DNA of 64,000 nucleotides. Source: Pseudomonas sp. Tri1 (lineage in GTDB: Bacteria; Pseudomonadota; Gammaproteobacteria; Pseudomonadales; Pseudomonadaceae). Of the stretch, positions 27,378 to 35,429 are shown in pieces. Below the pieces are notes generated by a model, which was not told the DNA's origin, did not search any database, and saw only the letters and a program-made list of their open reading frames with translations. The translations under genes were made by a program, and so were the position numbers. Each line of letters begins with the position of its first letter. Position 1 is the first letter of the stretch. Where the stretch lies: NCBI RefSeq assembly GCF_017968885.1, contig NZ_CP072913.1, positions 5,372,501-5,436,500 on the forward strand. The letters are read 5' to 3'.

Positions 27378-29057
27378 TTAGAACGTGGTCTTGACGGAGA
27401 AAGCCAGGTAATCCCGGTCCTTCAACGACTGCTTGTAATTGAACTGGCTGGCGGCGTTGAGGCTGGTGTCCTCGGGCCCGTAAAAGTGGGTGTAGGTCAG
27501 TCCCACGGTCACTTGGTCCAGGTAGGTGGCGGAGACACCGATGTTCATATCCCCTCCTCTATCCGGGCCAAACCCGCTGATCACAGCCGACTTGCCCATG
27601 GGGAAATAACTGATGCCCAGCGGCACGCTGATATCCACGCCCGGGAAGAACTGGCGATAGGTGGGCGTGTAAACCAGCTTCAGACCGAGGCCGTCATCGG
27701 TGGCGTTAGGGTCCAGGGCTGCGCGGTTCCTGGTCACGGCCAGCAGGCGGTTCCAGGCCACTTCCCCTGTCAGGCTGGCTTCATTGGCGACGAAGGAAGG
27801 GCCCAGCGATGCCAGGACGTTGAGGTTGACGTGAGCCGTACGGCCGACGGCATAGAGGGCGTCATCGTTGTTGTCCGCCGCGACGCCCGGCAGGACGGTC
27901 TGGGCGTTGGACACCAGCGGCATGTTCCAGCGCATCGATGCCTCGCCGGCAAAGCTGTACTCGTCCACGGAGGTCGCGAAGCTGGCGCCCAGGACACGGA
28001 TATCTTCCGGGTAGACCCAGGAATATTCGCCGACTTGCCCGGTACTGAAATTCGGCCCGGTGGCATTCGGCTTCAAGTACAACGTTGGGGTTTTCTCGTG
28101 ATATTGGAGCGCGTACAGACCGTAATCCGTCGTCCCGGTGTTGTACTTGAGCTGCAGGCCACCTTGGCCGGAGCTCCTGGCCTTTTTGTCCTTGCCATGG
28201 AAAAACGCGGCCGGGCTGTTGGCATTCCCACCCAGGAAATCCGGGAATGGCCCGCCAGTGATCAGCCGTTCATTGCCGTCGCCGATGGTATCGCTGGTGG
28301 AGAAGTAGCTGCCGGCGCCCGGCAAGCGGGTGGCTTCCCACTCCAACTGGTAGAAGGCGCCCAATGAAACGTCATCGGTCAGTTGGTAGGCGGTCGAGAG
28401 CTGGTTGACCGGCCGGGTGATTTCCTTGAATTGGGTGTTGGGCACCGATTGCGCCTTGACCACGTCCACCGGCGCCATGGCTCCGGCGATGCCGTTGCCG
28501 CCGAAGAACAGGCTCTCGCCCCAGATCAGGCCGTGGCGCCCCGCGCGAACCGATAAGGCACGCTCGGCCAGTTCACCGTTCCAGTAGACAAAGGCATCCA
28601 GCAGTTCACCGTCACCACCGTGCAGTTGACGGGTGTCGCTGGTGAATTCGTCAAAACCCACCGAACGTTGGTTGGCACTGGCCGCGTCGTTATTGTCGTT
28701 GCGGTCCTGGTAGACGGTGTCGTACCAGGCCGCACCGCTCAGACGGGCACCGAAGTTGTGAAAACCGATGTCCAGTTCGGAAAGAATATCCAGGCGATTG
28801 GAGATCAGCCCCTTCTTGAAGTTGTGATCGCCGTCATTCTGGTTCAGCGCCGTCTGGCCCTCGCTGAGTTTGCTGCTGGGGTCCTTCAGGCGCCAGGCCG
28901 CGCTGTACTTGAGCGTATTGTCCCAGCGCAAGCTGAGGTCGGGATTGCCGGTATCGATCTGAAATGCCTGGGCAGTTGAAGCGCCAAGCCCCAGGCTGGC
29001 CGCAAGGGTCAGAGTGAAGGGGACGCGCCGTGACGCAGCGATCTTGCGAGTAGCCAT
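27378..29057 (-). CDS. DUF1302 family outer-membrane beta-barrel
   Basis: A 559-residue exported protein with signal peptide (SRRVPFTLTLAASLGLGAST, cleavage near AQAF) and alternating-residue strands through to a C-terminal AFSVKTTF that ends in phenylalanine, the outer-membrane insertion signal. Strand-like stretches such as LSLRWDNTLKYSAAWRL and VSLGAFYQLEWEATRLPGAG fit the DUF1302 barrel family. It is probably the outer-membrane channel for the hydrophobic substrate and forms a unit with DUF1329 (6 bp downstream), YCF48 and RND genes. Its leader carries AACAACAATAA right before the ribosome site. Confidence 0.85.
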   Translation of the reverse strand: MATRKIAASRRVPFTLTLAASLGLGASTAQAFQIDTGNPDLSLRWDNTLKYSAAWRLKDPSSKLSEGQTALNQNDGDHNFKKGLISNRLDILSELDIGFHNFGARLSGAAWYDTVYQDRNDNNDAASANQRSVGFDEFTSDTRQLHGGDGELLDAFVYWNGELAERALSVRAGRHGLIWGESLFFGGNGIAGAMAPVDVVKAQSVPNTQFKEITRPVNQLSTAYQLTDDVSLGAFYQLEWEATRLPGAGSYFSTSDTIGDGNERLITGGPFPDFLGGNANSPAAFFHGKDKKARSSGQGGLQLKYNTGTTDYGLYALQYHEKTPTLYLKPNATGPNFSTGQVGEYSWVYPEDIRVLGASFATSVDEYSFAGEASMRWNMPLVSNAQTVLPGVAADNNDDALYAVGRTAHVNLNVLASLGPSFVANEASLTGEVAWNRLLAVTRNRAALDPNATDDGLGLKLVYTPTYRQFFPGVDISVPLGISYFPMGKSAVISGFGPDRGGDMNIGVSATYLDQVTVGLTYTHFYGPEDTSLNAASQFNYKQSLKDRDYLAFSVKTTF

Positions 29058-29071
29058 CGAAGTAACCCTCT

Positions 29072-29082
29072 TTATTGTTGTT
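29072..29082 (-). promoter_or_regulatory. Candidate Hfq/Crc A-rich site (AACAACAATAA)
   Basis: A perfect double AAYAAYAA match lies 15 bases before the DUF1302 ATG and adjoins AAAGAGGG. This is the clearest such site in the window. Confidence 0.6.
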
Positions 29083-29184
29083 GTATGTCAGCTCTTCTGA
29101 TGAACAGCGCCCGCCGTCGAGCCAGGCCAAGCCTGCACGGGCATGAAACATCCATGGGAGAGCGAAATCAGTCCTAGCGGTGCC

Positions 29185-30309
29185 TCAAATGGGCTCGGCC
29201 GTGACCTCGAGCATCCGCCGGACCAGGCCGATCCGGTCGAAGCCGCTGTCGTGGGCCATTTCCTTTTCACCGGCCAGCACCGAGGCTTCGCTGATGAATT
29301 TGCAGCGCTGATAACGGCGCGCCATGAAGCGTTCGAGCTGCTGCTCAACGCTGCCACCGGCAACCAGCTCTTCGCCGAGCACGACAGCATCTTCAATGGC
29401 CATGCCGGCACCCTGGCCCAGATGTGGCGTCGTGGCGTGCACCGCATCGCCAATCAGCACGACACGGCCGCGGTACCAGGGCTCGCTGACGAACACCACC
29501 TCCAACGGCTTGTAGATCACCTGCTCGCTGTCGCGGATCTGCTCGCGCAACTCGCCGATCAGGCCGGTGAAACCATCCAGGCGCTGGCGCATCTGGGTCG
29601 CCAGCGTGGCGGGATCCATCCTGGGGTTGGCGGGTTCATGGGAGGTGACGAACATGTACATCTGATCGCGCCCCAGCGGCACCAGCCCGGCATTGCCGGC
29701 GGGCCCCTGGAAGGTGGCCAGATGATCGATTCCAGCTGGACGCGGCAAGTTGTAGCGCCACACCGCTTGACCGGTGAAACGCGGCTGGTACTGCTCGCCG
29801 AACAGCAAACCGCGTACCTGGGAGTACAGGCCATCGGCTCCCACGACCAGGTCGTAACGGCCGCGACTGCCATCGGTGAACAGCACATCAACAGCCTCGT
29901 CCACCTGCTCCAGGGTTTGCACGCTCAAGCCCAGGCGAATCGAGGCGCCCAGGGCAATGGTGGTTTGGCTGAGGACTTGATGCAGGGCCAGGCGCGAGAT
30001 GCCAACGTTGGCCGGATATTCCGGGCCAGCCAGGCGCTGGCCGGGAATTCGCGCCCGCTGTTCACCGGCAGTGCTATAGATGGTCACATCTTCGAACGCG
30101 TAGGCGGCATCCAGATAGCCGTCCAACACACCCAACTTGGCCATCTCGCGCACGACATTGCTCTGCTGGATGATGCCGACGCCGTAGACAGTCCATTGTG
30201 TCTTGAGCTCGACAAGATTGACTTCGATGCCCTGGCGACGCAAAGCGATTGCGGCGCATAGACCACCGATACCACCACCGACAATAAGCACTTTTTTCAC
30301 TGAGTTCAT
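29185..30309 (-). CDS. FAD-dependent aromatic monooxygenase
   Basis: A 374-residue group A flavoprotein hydroxylase: FAD fold VLIVGGGIGGLCAAIALRRQ, DG motif YDLVVGADGLYSQVRGLLFG, and GD motif RVVLIGDAVHATTPHLGQG. It adds a hydroxyl to a phenolic ring, making a catechol- or hydroquinone-type product for ring cleavage. The start at 30309 was chosen because the family N-terminus begins there; the longer frame to 30450 encodes unrelated residues. About 135 bp upstream lies a tandem ATC-N9-GAT pair, and the leader has AATAACAAGAATAA. With the VOC dioxygenase and small Rieske protein upstream it forms the likely first catabolic steps, comparable in gene content to the naringenin fde cluster of Herbaspirillum (inference). 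Confidence 0.85.
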   Translation of the reverse strand: MNSVKKVLIVGGGIGGLCAAIALRRQGIEVNLVELKTQWTVYGVGIIQQSNVVREMAKLGVLDGYLDAAYAFEDVTIYSTAGEQRARIPGQRLAGPEYPANVGISRLALHQVLSQTTIALGASIRLGLSVQTLEQVDEAVDVLFTDGSRGRYDLVVGADGLYSQVRGLLFGEQYQPRFTGQAVWRYNLPRPAGIDHLATFQGPAGNAGLVPLGRDQMYMFVTSHEPANPRMDPATLATQMRQRLDGFTGLIGELREQIRDSEQVIYKPLEVVFVSEPWYRGRVVLIGDAVHATTPHLGQGAGMAIEDAVVLGEELVAGGSVEQQLERFMARRYQRCKFISEASVLAGEKEMAHDSGFDRIGLVRRMLEVTAEPI

Positions 30310-30322
30310 GCTTGTCTCACTC

Positions 30323-30336
30323 TTATTCTTGTTATT
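30323..30336 (-). promoter_or_regulatory. Candidate Hfq/Crc A-rich site (AATAACAAGAATAA)
   Basis: The leader of the FAD monooxygenase mRNA reads AATAACAAGAATAA 13 bases before the ATG, with three overlapping AANAANAA matches. Confidence 0.55.
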
Positions 30337-30443
30337 CACGCAAGCGTTCTGCCGGAGCGATCCCAGGCTGCACCCACGGCTGTTTCTGCACGCATTCGCT
30401 ACCGCGTTGTGTTCACTTTCTCGGCAAAGCAGGCGTTTGACTA

Positions 30444-30480
30444 ATCGCATGTAGGGATACGATGTATCAGCAACCGCGAT
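30444..30480. promoter_or_regulatory. Tandem ATC-N9-GAT pair (nod-box-like) upstream of FAD monooxygenase
   Basis: ATC at 30444 then nine bases then GAT, and a second ATC at 30466 with GAT at 30478. The two half-boxes start 22 bp apart. Flanking bases match the site at 31963 at most positions (GACTAATCGC and GGAT, then TATC and GCAA). It is a likely binding site of the NodD-like LysR at 32132. Confidence 0.7.
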
Positions 30481-30487
30481 ACGTTAA

Positions 30488-30850
30488 CTAAGGTGCACAC
30501 GCCTCCAATTGACCCGCCTCGAGCACCAGCCAGTCGGCCTGCGCCTGCCATTTCAAAGCACTCAGGCGTTCGCCCAGACACGGCCCGTAGACGCACAGGC
30601 CACTGTCCGGAAGGAACCGGGCACCGTGGGCGTAACAGACGATCTGGCTGCCATCGACACTGAGAAAACGATCCTTGCGGTACTCCAGGCGCACCTGCAG
30701 ATGCGGGCAACTGTTGCGATAGACCCGCACCTCGCCGCCATGGCGCAGGGCAAACACGCTGTCCTGCCCTGTGTCCAGAGGATCGAATCCGCGGGCCTGC
30801 CCTTCGAGCAATTCATCCAGGCGACATAGCGCAAGGGCGTCGTGACTCAT
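30488..30850 (-). CDS. Small Rieske-type 2Fe-2S protein
   Basis: A 120-residue stand-alone Rieske domain. Cluster ligands are NSCPHLQVRLEY (CxH, about residue 48) and IVCYAHGARFLP (CxxH, about residue 73); spacing matches Rieske ferredoxins and nitrite-reductase small subunits. It probably donates electrons to an oxygenase, or protects/reactivates the neighbouring dioxygenase. The ATG at 30850 has GGAG seven bases ahead and lies 16 bp after the VOC dioxygenase stop; a start five codons earlier lacks a ribosome site. A Rieske/ferredoxin partner next to a VOC dioxygenase and FAD hydroxylase is typical of aromatic clusters. Confidence 0.8.
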   Translation of the reverse strand: MSHDALALCRLDELLEGQARGFDPLDTGQDSVFALRHGGEVRVYRNSCPHLQVRLEYRKDRFLSVDGSQIVCYAHGARFLPDSGLCVYGPCLGERLSALKWQAQADWLVLEAGQLEACAP

Positions 30851-30865
30851 GGACGAACTCCGCAC

Positions 30866-31804
30866 TCAGGCCTGCTTGGGCGGCGGACCGCTCGGGAACC
30901 ATTTTTCCCTGGACGTGAACAGGAACAATTGCGAGTTGTCCGCCGACAACGGCGCCTGGCGCGCTTGCCAGGCGTCATCGTGCTTGTCCATGTCGGCGTC
31001 GTATTCGATGTGGCAGCCCAACGGGCTGTTGAAGTACCAGAACCAGTTGGAGCCGAAGAGGTGACGGCCCGGGCCCCAGAAGCTGGTCCAGCCTTGCTGT
31101 TCGAAACGGCGCCCGGCCAGCAGCACTTCCGTGCCGCTGCCCATGTGAAAGGTGAAATGCTCGCAACCCTTCATGTGCGGTGGCGTCTGGATCATGAACA
31201 GGCAATGGTGGTCATCGGAACCGGCCGGACGCATGAACGGGCCAGCGCCAACGAAGGTGTCGGTGGTCATGAAGCCCAGGCGCTTGTAAAAGGCTTCGGC
31301 CTTCAGCGCATCCGGCACGAAATACACCACATGGGAAAGGGTGCGTGGCAGGGCCTGCATGTCGGGGGTGATGCCCGGTTGGTTGACCGGGCGCTGAGGG
31401 GCATGGCCCGGTGCATTGGTCAAGTCGGCTGGCGCGCTGTACGGGCGCCGCACACTGATCTGAAAACCAATGGCGAACCCCATGTCGTCAACACTGTGCA
31501 CGGAGCCATCGGCACCGCGGGTCACCAGGCGATCGCGCCCCAGCTCATCGGCGATGGCCTCGAGATCCGCCCCGCTGGCCACGCCATAAATGGTTTCACG
31601 AATCGAGGGTGCAGGCCCGATGGCCGCCGGCAGACTGGCATCGTCAGCCCGGCGGATAATCACGGCAGTGCCGTCGAGGGCTTCAAAACGACCGCCCTCG
31701 CTGTCGACATCGACAGGTTGCAGGCCGTAGTCACGCAGGCAATGGGTACAGGCTTGAATGTCGTCGACGCCAAAAATCAAGGCATCAAGGCCAATGATGT
31801 TCAT
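30866..31804 (-). CDS. VOC-family extradiol ring-cleavage dioxygenase
   Basis: A 312-residue protein of two VOC domains. The N-terminal half (MNIIGLDALIFGVDDIQACT) is the structural domain; the C-terminal half (residues 150-290) holds the likely iron ligands in LSHVVYFVPD, DDHHCLFMIQ and LGCHIEYDADMD (His, His, Glu). Fe(II) extradiol dioxygenases of this kind open catechol-type rings. It is transcribed away from the NodD-like LysR with 327 bp between, and a tandem ATC-N9-GAT pair sits 159 bp upstream. It should cleave the ring after the FAD monooxygenase of the same cluster has hydroxylated it. Confidence 0.85.
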   Translation of the reverse strand: MNIIGLDALIFGVDDIQACTHCLRDYGLQPVDVDSEGGRFEALDGTAVIIRRADDASLPAAIGPAPSIRETIYGVASGADLEAIADELGRDRLVTRGADGSVHSVDDMGFAIGFQISVRRPYSAPADLTNAPGHAPQRPVNQPGITPDMQALPRTLSHVVYFVPDALKAEAFYKRLGFMTTDTFVGAGPFMRPAGSDDHHCLFMIQTPPHMKGCEHFTFHMGSGTEVLLAGRRFEQQGWTSFWGPGRHLFGSNWFWYFNSPLGCHIEYDADMDKHDDAWQARQAPLSADNSQLFLFTSREKWFPSGPPPKQA

Positions 31805-31962
31805 TGAGTTACCACTCCATTGTAATTATTCAGCGCAGGCCAGCACCCCGTTTACGAGAGCCGTGCCAGGCGAAGCGCTGCCGAGGCGGGTCTTGGAGTC
31901 GATCAAGCGTCACGGCCAACCGACTGTGGGCCGATACTGAAGGGGCGAAAACTCACTGACTA

Positions 31963-31999
31963 ATCGCTTGTCAGGATGTGACCTATCGGCAAACGCAAT
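31963..31999. promoter_or_regulatory. Tandem ATC-N9-GAT pair (nod-box-like) between VOC and LysR genes
   Basis: ATC at 31963 with GAT at 31975, and ATC at 31985 with AAT at 31997; spacing again 22 bp. The sequence is closely alike to the site at 30444. It lies in the 327-bp divergent gap, so it could serve the VOC gene and LysR autoregulation. The rest of the gap has no other clear feature. Confidence 0.7.
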
Positions 32000-32131
32000 A
32001 CCTGGCTGCGCAGCGCCAAACGACGCGAAAAAACACAAAGACGTCGATCGACACATCTCGTCAGGGGGCTTGACTGCGCGATAGGAAGGTCGGAAGGTAT
32101 TTACAAAATAAATACAAGAATCGAGACCGCC

Positions 32132-33043
32132 ATGCGTTTTAACCACCTGGATCTCAATCTCCTGGTGGCGCTTGATGTGTTACTGGAAGAGCAGAACATC
32201 ACCCGCGCCGCCGAACGCCTGCACATGACCCAATCCGCCACCAGCGGCGTACTGGGCAGGTTGCGCCTCTACTTCGAAGACGAACTGCTGGCGCAGGTCG
32301 GGCGCAAGATGCAGCCCACGCCCTATGCCCGTGAACTGGCGGCGCCAGTGCGCCAGATACTGCTGACGATCCAGTCCTCGATCACCGCCAAACCGGTGTT
32401 CGACCCCGCCACCAGCAAGCGCCATTTCCGCCTGATCACCTCGGACTACCTGATCAGCGTCCTGTTTGCCCGGGTCATCCAGAAGATCTACCTGGAAGCC
32501 CCGCACATCACCTTCGAACTGCTGGGCCCCGGCGACACCTCCACCGAGCTGCTGATGCGCGGCGAGGCCGACATGATGATCGTGCCTGAGCACTACCTCA
32601 TCGAAGGCCACCCATCGCTCTTACTGTTCGAAGAAGAGCACGTTTGCGTGGTGTGGGACGGCAACACCCAAGTGGGCGACAGCATCACCCTCGATCAGTA
32701 CATCGAGATGGGTCATGTCTCGGTGATTTTTGGTCGCAACCGACAACTGAGCGTCGAAGAATGGCTGATGGCCCAGTACGGTTTCACGCGTCGCATGGAA
32801 GTGGTGACCCACGACTTCAACACCTTGCCGCAGTTGATCGTCGGCACCCAACGCGTCGCCACCATGCTCCAGCGCATGGCCAGGCTCTACGCCAACTACC
32901 TGCCACTGCGCATCTTGCAGCCGCCGGTGAAAATCCCGGTGATGCGTGAGTTCATGCTCTGGCATCGCACCATGGACGGGGATCCGATGCACCGTTGGCT
33001 GCGAGCGAAAATCAGTCAAATCATCAATGAGCTGGAGCAGTAG
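32132..33043 (+). CDS. LysR-family regulator, NodD/NahR-like
   Basis: A 303-residue LysR protein with the NodD-type opening MRFNHLDLNLLVALDVLLEE, NITRAAERLHMTQSATSGVL in the helix-turn-helix, and PRHFRL-like phrase KRHFRLITSDYLISV at the start of the effector domain. This subgroup (NodD, NahR, LinR) responds to plant flavonoids or aromatic acids and binds ATC-N9-GAT nod-box half-sites. Four paired sites of this pattern lie in the cluster at 30444, 31963, 35180 and 35285. It is divergent from the VOC dioxygenase gene. It is the likely master regulator of dioxygenase, monooxygenase, chemoreceptor and hydrolase genes. Confidence 0.85.
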   Translation: MRFNHLDLNLLVALDVLLEEQNITRAAERLHMTQSATSGVLGRLRLYFEDELLAQVGRKMQPTPYARELAAPVRQILLTIQSSITAKPVFDPATSKRHFRLITSDYLISVLFARVIQKIYLEAPHITFELLGPGDTSTELLMRGEADMMIVPEHYLIEGHPSLLLFEEEHVCVVWDGNTQVGDSITLDQYIEMGHVSVIFGRNRQLSVEEWLMAQYGFTRRMEVVTHDFNTLPQLIVGTQRVATMLQRMARLYANYLPLRILQPPVKIPVMREFMLWHRTMDGDPMHRWLRAKISQIINELEQ

Positions 33044-33067
33044 CCGCTTCCCTTGCCCGGAACCGGA

Positions 33068-34999
33068 TCAGGTTCGGAAATGCCCGACGGCCGCCTTGAG
33101 CTCACCGCTAACCTGCTGCAAGTCGGCCGTGGAGACTTGCAGTTGCTGGCTTTCCCTGGCGCTGCCCTCGGCCACTTCACGCACCCGCGTCATACTCTGG
33201 CTGACTTGCTCGGCCACCACGCTCTGCTGTTCGGCAGCCGCGGCAATCTGCTGGTTCATCTGCTCGATGCTGGACACCGCCCGGGTGATCCGCGCCAGCG
33301 CCTGGGAAGCTTGCGCGGCAAGCACCACCGTTTCATCGCTCAACACATGGCTGCCTTGCAAACGCTCGGCGGCTTGTTGGGCGACACTGCTCAGACGAAC
33401 GATCAACCCTTCGATTTCCGTGGTCGAACGCTGGGTGCGCCGTGCCAGGCCGCGCACCTCATCGGCAACCACGGCGAAACCACGACCATGTTCGCCAGCA
33501 CGCGCCGCTTCGATGGCGGCGTTGAGGGCCAGCAGGTTGGTCTGCTCGGCCACCGCCTTGATGACATCGAGCACACCACCGATCGCTGCGCTCTCCACCA
33601 GCAACGAGCGCATGGCTTGCGCGCAGCCACTCATTTCCACGGCCAGATGGTCGATCTTGTCACCCGCCTGGCGCACCAGCTCATCGCCCTCACGCGCCTG
33701 CTCGTCGGCATGCGCCACCGCTGCGCTGGCCTCACCCGCATTGCGGGCAACCTCCTGCGCCGTGGCGGCCATCTGTTGCATGGCGGTGGCGGCCAGTTCG
33801 GTTTCCTGGCGTTGGTGCTCGACACCTCGGCTGTTGTTCTGGGTCACCTCGGCCAGGCTGCCGGCCATGCCGTTGAGCGAGCCAACACCACGGTCGATGC
33901 GCCCGACCAAGGCACGCAAACTGCCTAGCATGCTGCCCACTGTGCCCAACAGCTGCCCCAGTTCATCACGACGAACGCTGTCTGGTGGCGGATCACTCAG
34001 ATCCCCCGCTGCCACGCGCTGGACCAACTGCACGGCCTGGCGCAGCGGCTGCACAATCAAATGGCGGATCAGCAGGCTGGCCCCGATCCCCAAGGCCAGC
34101 GCCAGAAAAGTGATCAAGCCCAATTGGCGATCGGCATTGCGATTATCGTCCAGTACCGCCTGCCTTTGCTGTTCATCAGCCAGGGCCAACAGCTTGCTCA
34201 CCTGCTCGGTTTGCGCGTTCATCGCTGCACTGCTCTGCGTGCTTTGCCCACGGCTGCCGACGAACTCGACGAAAGCCTTGCGGTAGTCGCCCAGGGCCGT
34301 GCTTGCCTCCTGCAGCGACTCGCCTTGCAGCTCGCCAAGATCAAGCGCTTGCATGGCGGCCAGCAGGTCACTCATGCTCATTTCCCAGTCACTGCGGTAA
34401 CGTTCCTCGCCATCGAGCGAATAATACAGTTCACTGTCACGCAGCTTGGCGAGCTTGTCGCGCAATGCAGCGGTCTGCTCGAGCAGCACCATCTGATTGC
34501 TGGTCGGGGGTGTGCCCTGCCCCAACCGGGTGTTAAGCGCATCCAGTTGATCGAGAAACAGCAGAGTGAAACTGTCGCCTGCGGTCTGCGCCAGCGTCTG
34601 CATGCGCAGGCGGGCTTCGCGAGCCCGACGCAACGAATCGGCATAGCCGAGAAACTGCTCCAGATAAGCGCTGGCGGCCGTGCGCACGGTGGCGTGCGAT
34701 GCGCTATTGGCCGGTTCTTCATCCAGATGCTGGCTCAGTTTCCCGATCGTCTCGCGCACCTGCTCAAGATGCTGCGGAGCAAGGTCCAGGGCGAAGGCTT
34801 TTTCGTCGATGCGGGCACGCAGGATCAATGCCTGGATCGATGACTCCTGGCGCGATTGCTCAGCACGCTGCTGCAACACACCCAAAGAACGAAAAGCAGT
34901 GGCCGCTACCCCCAGGGTAACCAGCAACACCAGGCCAAAACCCAGCGACAGCTTGGCGCCCACCGATAAATCGCCAAGCACACGGCTCAGTACAGGCAT
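33068..34999 (-). CDS. Methyl-accepting chemotaxis protein with large periplasmic sensor (HBM-like)
   Basis: A 643-residue chemoreceptor. Helix 1 (residues 13-33, [20 protein letters not shown]), a periplasmic all-helical sensor of about 250 residues (including [17 protein letters not shown]), helix 2 near 285-305, HAMP (about 305-360), and signalling domain with the hairpin tip [11 protein letters not shown] upstream and [20 protein letters not shown]. Sensor length fits the helical bimodular class that binds organic acids. Start ATG 34999 follows GGGAGGAG. It converges on the NodD-like LysR, and a paired ATC-N9-GAT site is 181 bp upstream, so chemotaxis may be induced together with catabolism. 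Ligand is inferred to be the cluster substrate. Confidence 0.9.
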   Translation of the reverse strand: MPVLSRVLGDLSVGAKLSLGFGLVLLVTLGVAATAFRSLGVLQQRAEQSRQESSIQALILRARIDEKAFALDLAPQHLEQVRETIGKLSQHLDEEPANSASHATVRTAASAYLEQFLGYADSLRRAREARLRMQTLAQTAGDSFTLLFLDQLDALNTRLGQGTPPTSNQMVLLEQTAALRDKLAKLRDSELYYSLDGEERYRSDWEMSMSDLLAAMQALDLGELQGESLQEASTALGDYRKAFVEFVGSRGQSTQSSAAMNAQTEQVSKLLALADEQQRQAVLDDNRNADRQLGLITFLALALGIGASLLIRHLIVQPLRQAVQLVQRVAAGDLSDPPPDSVRRDELGQLLGTVGSMLGSLRALVGRIDRGVGSLNGMAGSLAEVTQNNSRGVEHQRQETELAATAMQQMAATAQEVARNAGEASAAVAHADEQAREGDELVRQAGDKIDHLAVEMSGCAQAMRSLLVESAAIGGVLDVIKAVAEQTNLLALNAAIEAARAGEHGRGFAVVADEVRGLARRTQRSTTEIEGLIVRLSSVAQQAAERLQGSHVLSDETVVLAAQASQALARITRAVSSIEQMNQQIAAAAEQQSVVAEQVSQSMTRVREVAEGSARESQQLQVSTADLQQVSGELKAAVGHFRT

Positions 35000-35082
35000 G
35001 TCCAACTCCTCCCACGGTAGTGCAAACACGTCCAGCCCTTGGCACCCAGGCTGATCGCTGGGCCGCAATTAGACTCACTCAT
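34987..35082 (-). CDS. Possible 31-residue leader peptide ahead of chemoreceptor
   Basis: A short frame starting [16 protein letters not shown] and ending 13 bp inside the chemoreceptor gene. It has AAGG at a fair distance and a CA-rich AACAACAAGAATAA just ahead. It contains the chemoreceptor ribosome site within it, so its translation could control initiation at 34999. No homologue is recognised and the composition is not distinctive. Confidence 0.3.
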   Translation of the reverse strand: MSESNCGPAISLGAKGWTCLHYRGRSWTCLY

Positions 35083-35093
35083 TTGCCGATACC

Positions 35094-35107
35094 TTATTCT
35101 TGTTGTT
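35094..35107 (-). promoter_or_regulatory. Candidate Hfq/Crc A-rich site (AACAACAAGAATAA)
   Basis: Three overlapping AANAANAA matches in the chemoreceptor leader. They are about 95 bases from the chemoreceptor ATG but only 12 from the small frame at 35082. Confidence 0.45.
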
Positions 35108-35179
35108 ATGCGCGCCCAGGGCTCCAGCCAATCGCGCGGTGTAGCGCCAACTCTAGTGAGTCGTCCCTCAACGACACCA

Positions 35180-35216
35180 ATCGCATCCCGCGTTATGAGC
35201 AATCGCAAAGTACGAT
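35180..35216. promoter_or_regulatory. Tandem ATC-N9-GAT pair (nod-box-like) upstream of chemoreceptor
   Basis: ATC at 35180 (distal triplet GTT, one mismatch) and ATC at 35202 with GAT at 35214; spacing 22 bp. It is the pair nearer the chemoreceptor in the 430-bp divergent gap. Confidence 0.55.
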
Positions 35217-35284
35217 GATAGGTATCTGGATTTGCTGCTTGAGCTGTGAGTAGAAAACCCTTAGGCCAATGACACAGACGCTCT

Positions 35285-35321
35285 ATCGCCGTTCGCAATA
35301 CCACCCATCCCGACTTGCGAT
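35285..35321. promoter_or_regulatory. Tandem ATC-N9-GAT pair (nod-box-like) upstream of alpha/beta hydrolase
   Basis: ATC at 35285 (distal triplet AAT) and ATC at 35307 with GAT at 35319; spacing 22 bp. The CTATCG and CGCAATACC wording matches the second half of the site at 31963. It lies 109 bp before the hydrolase ATG. Confidence 0.6.
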
Positions 35322-35419
35322 TGGCCAAACAATTGCCCTCCCCTTAGCCTGCTTCGAACCGCCAGGTCGGGCTGTCACCCGCTCCGGACCTGGCTGCCTG
35401 CCTTTGCTTGCACAAGGAC

Positions 35420-35427
35420 AATAACAA
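35420..35427 (+). promoter_or_regulatory. Candidate Hfq/Crc A-rich site (AATAACAA)
   Basis: AATAACAA lies between the AAGGA ribosome site and the hydrolase ATG, the position where Hfq/Crc blocks initiation. Confidence 0.5.
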
Positions 35428-35429
35428 TC

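Noticed and set aside
27486..28367. A 293-codon plus-strand frame inside the DUF1302 gene
   Set aside because: Antisense to a clear outer-membrane barrel gene with matching signal peptide and C-terminal phenylalanine.
34987..35328. A 113-codon frame upstream of the chemoreceptor
   Set aside because: The upper part runs across the paired operator sites and has no ribosome site; only the last 31 codons have any support.
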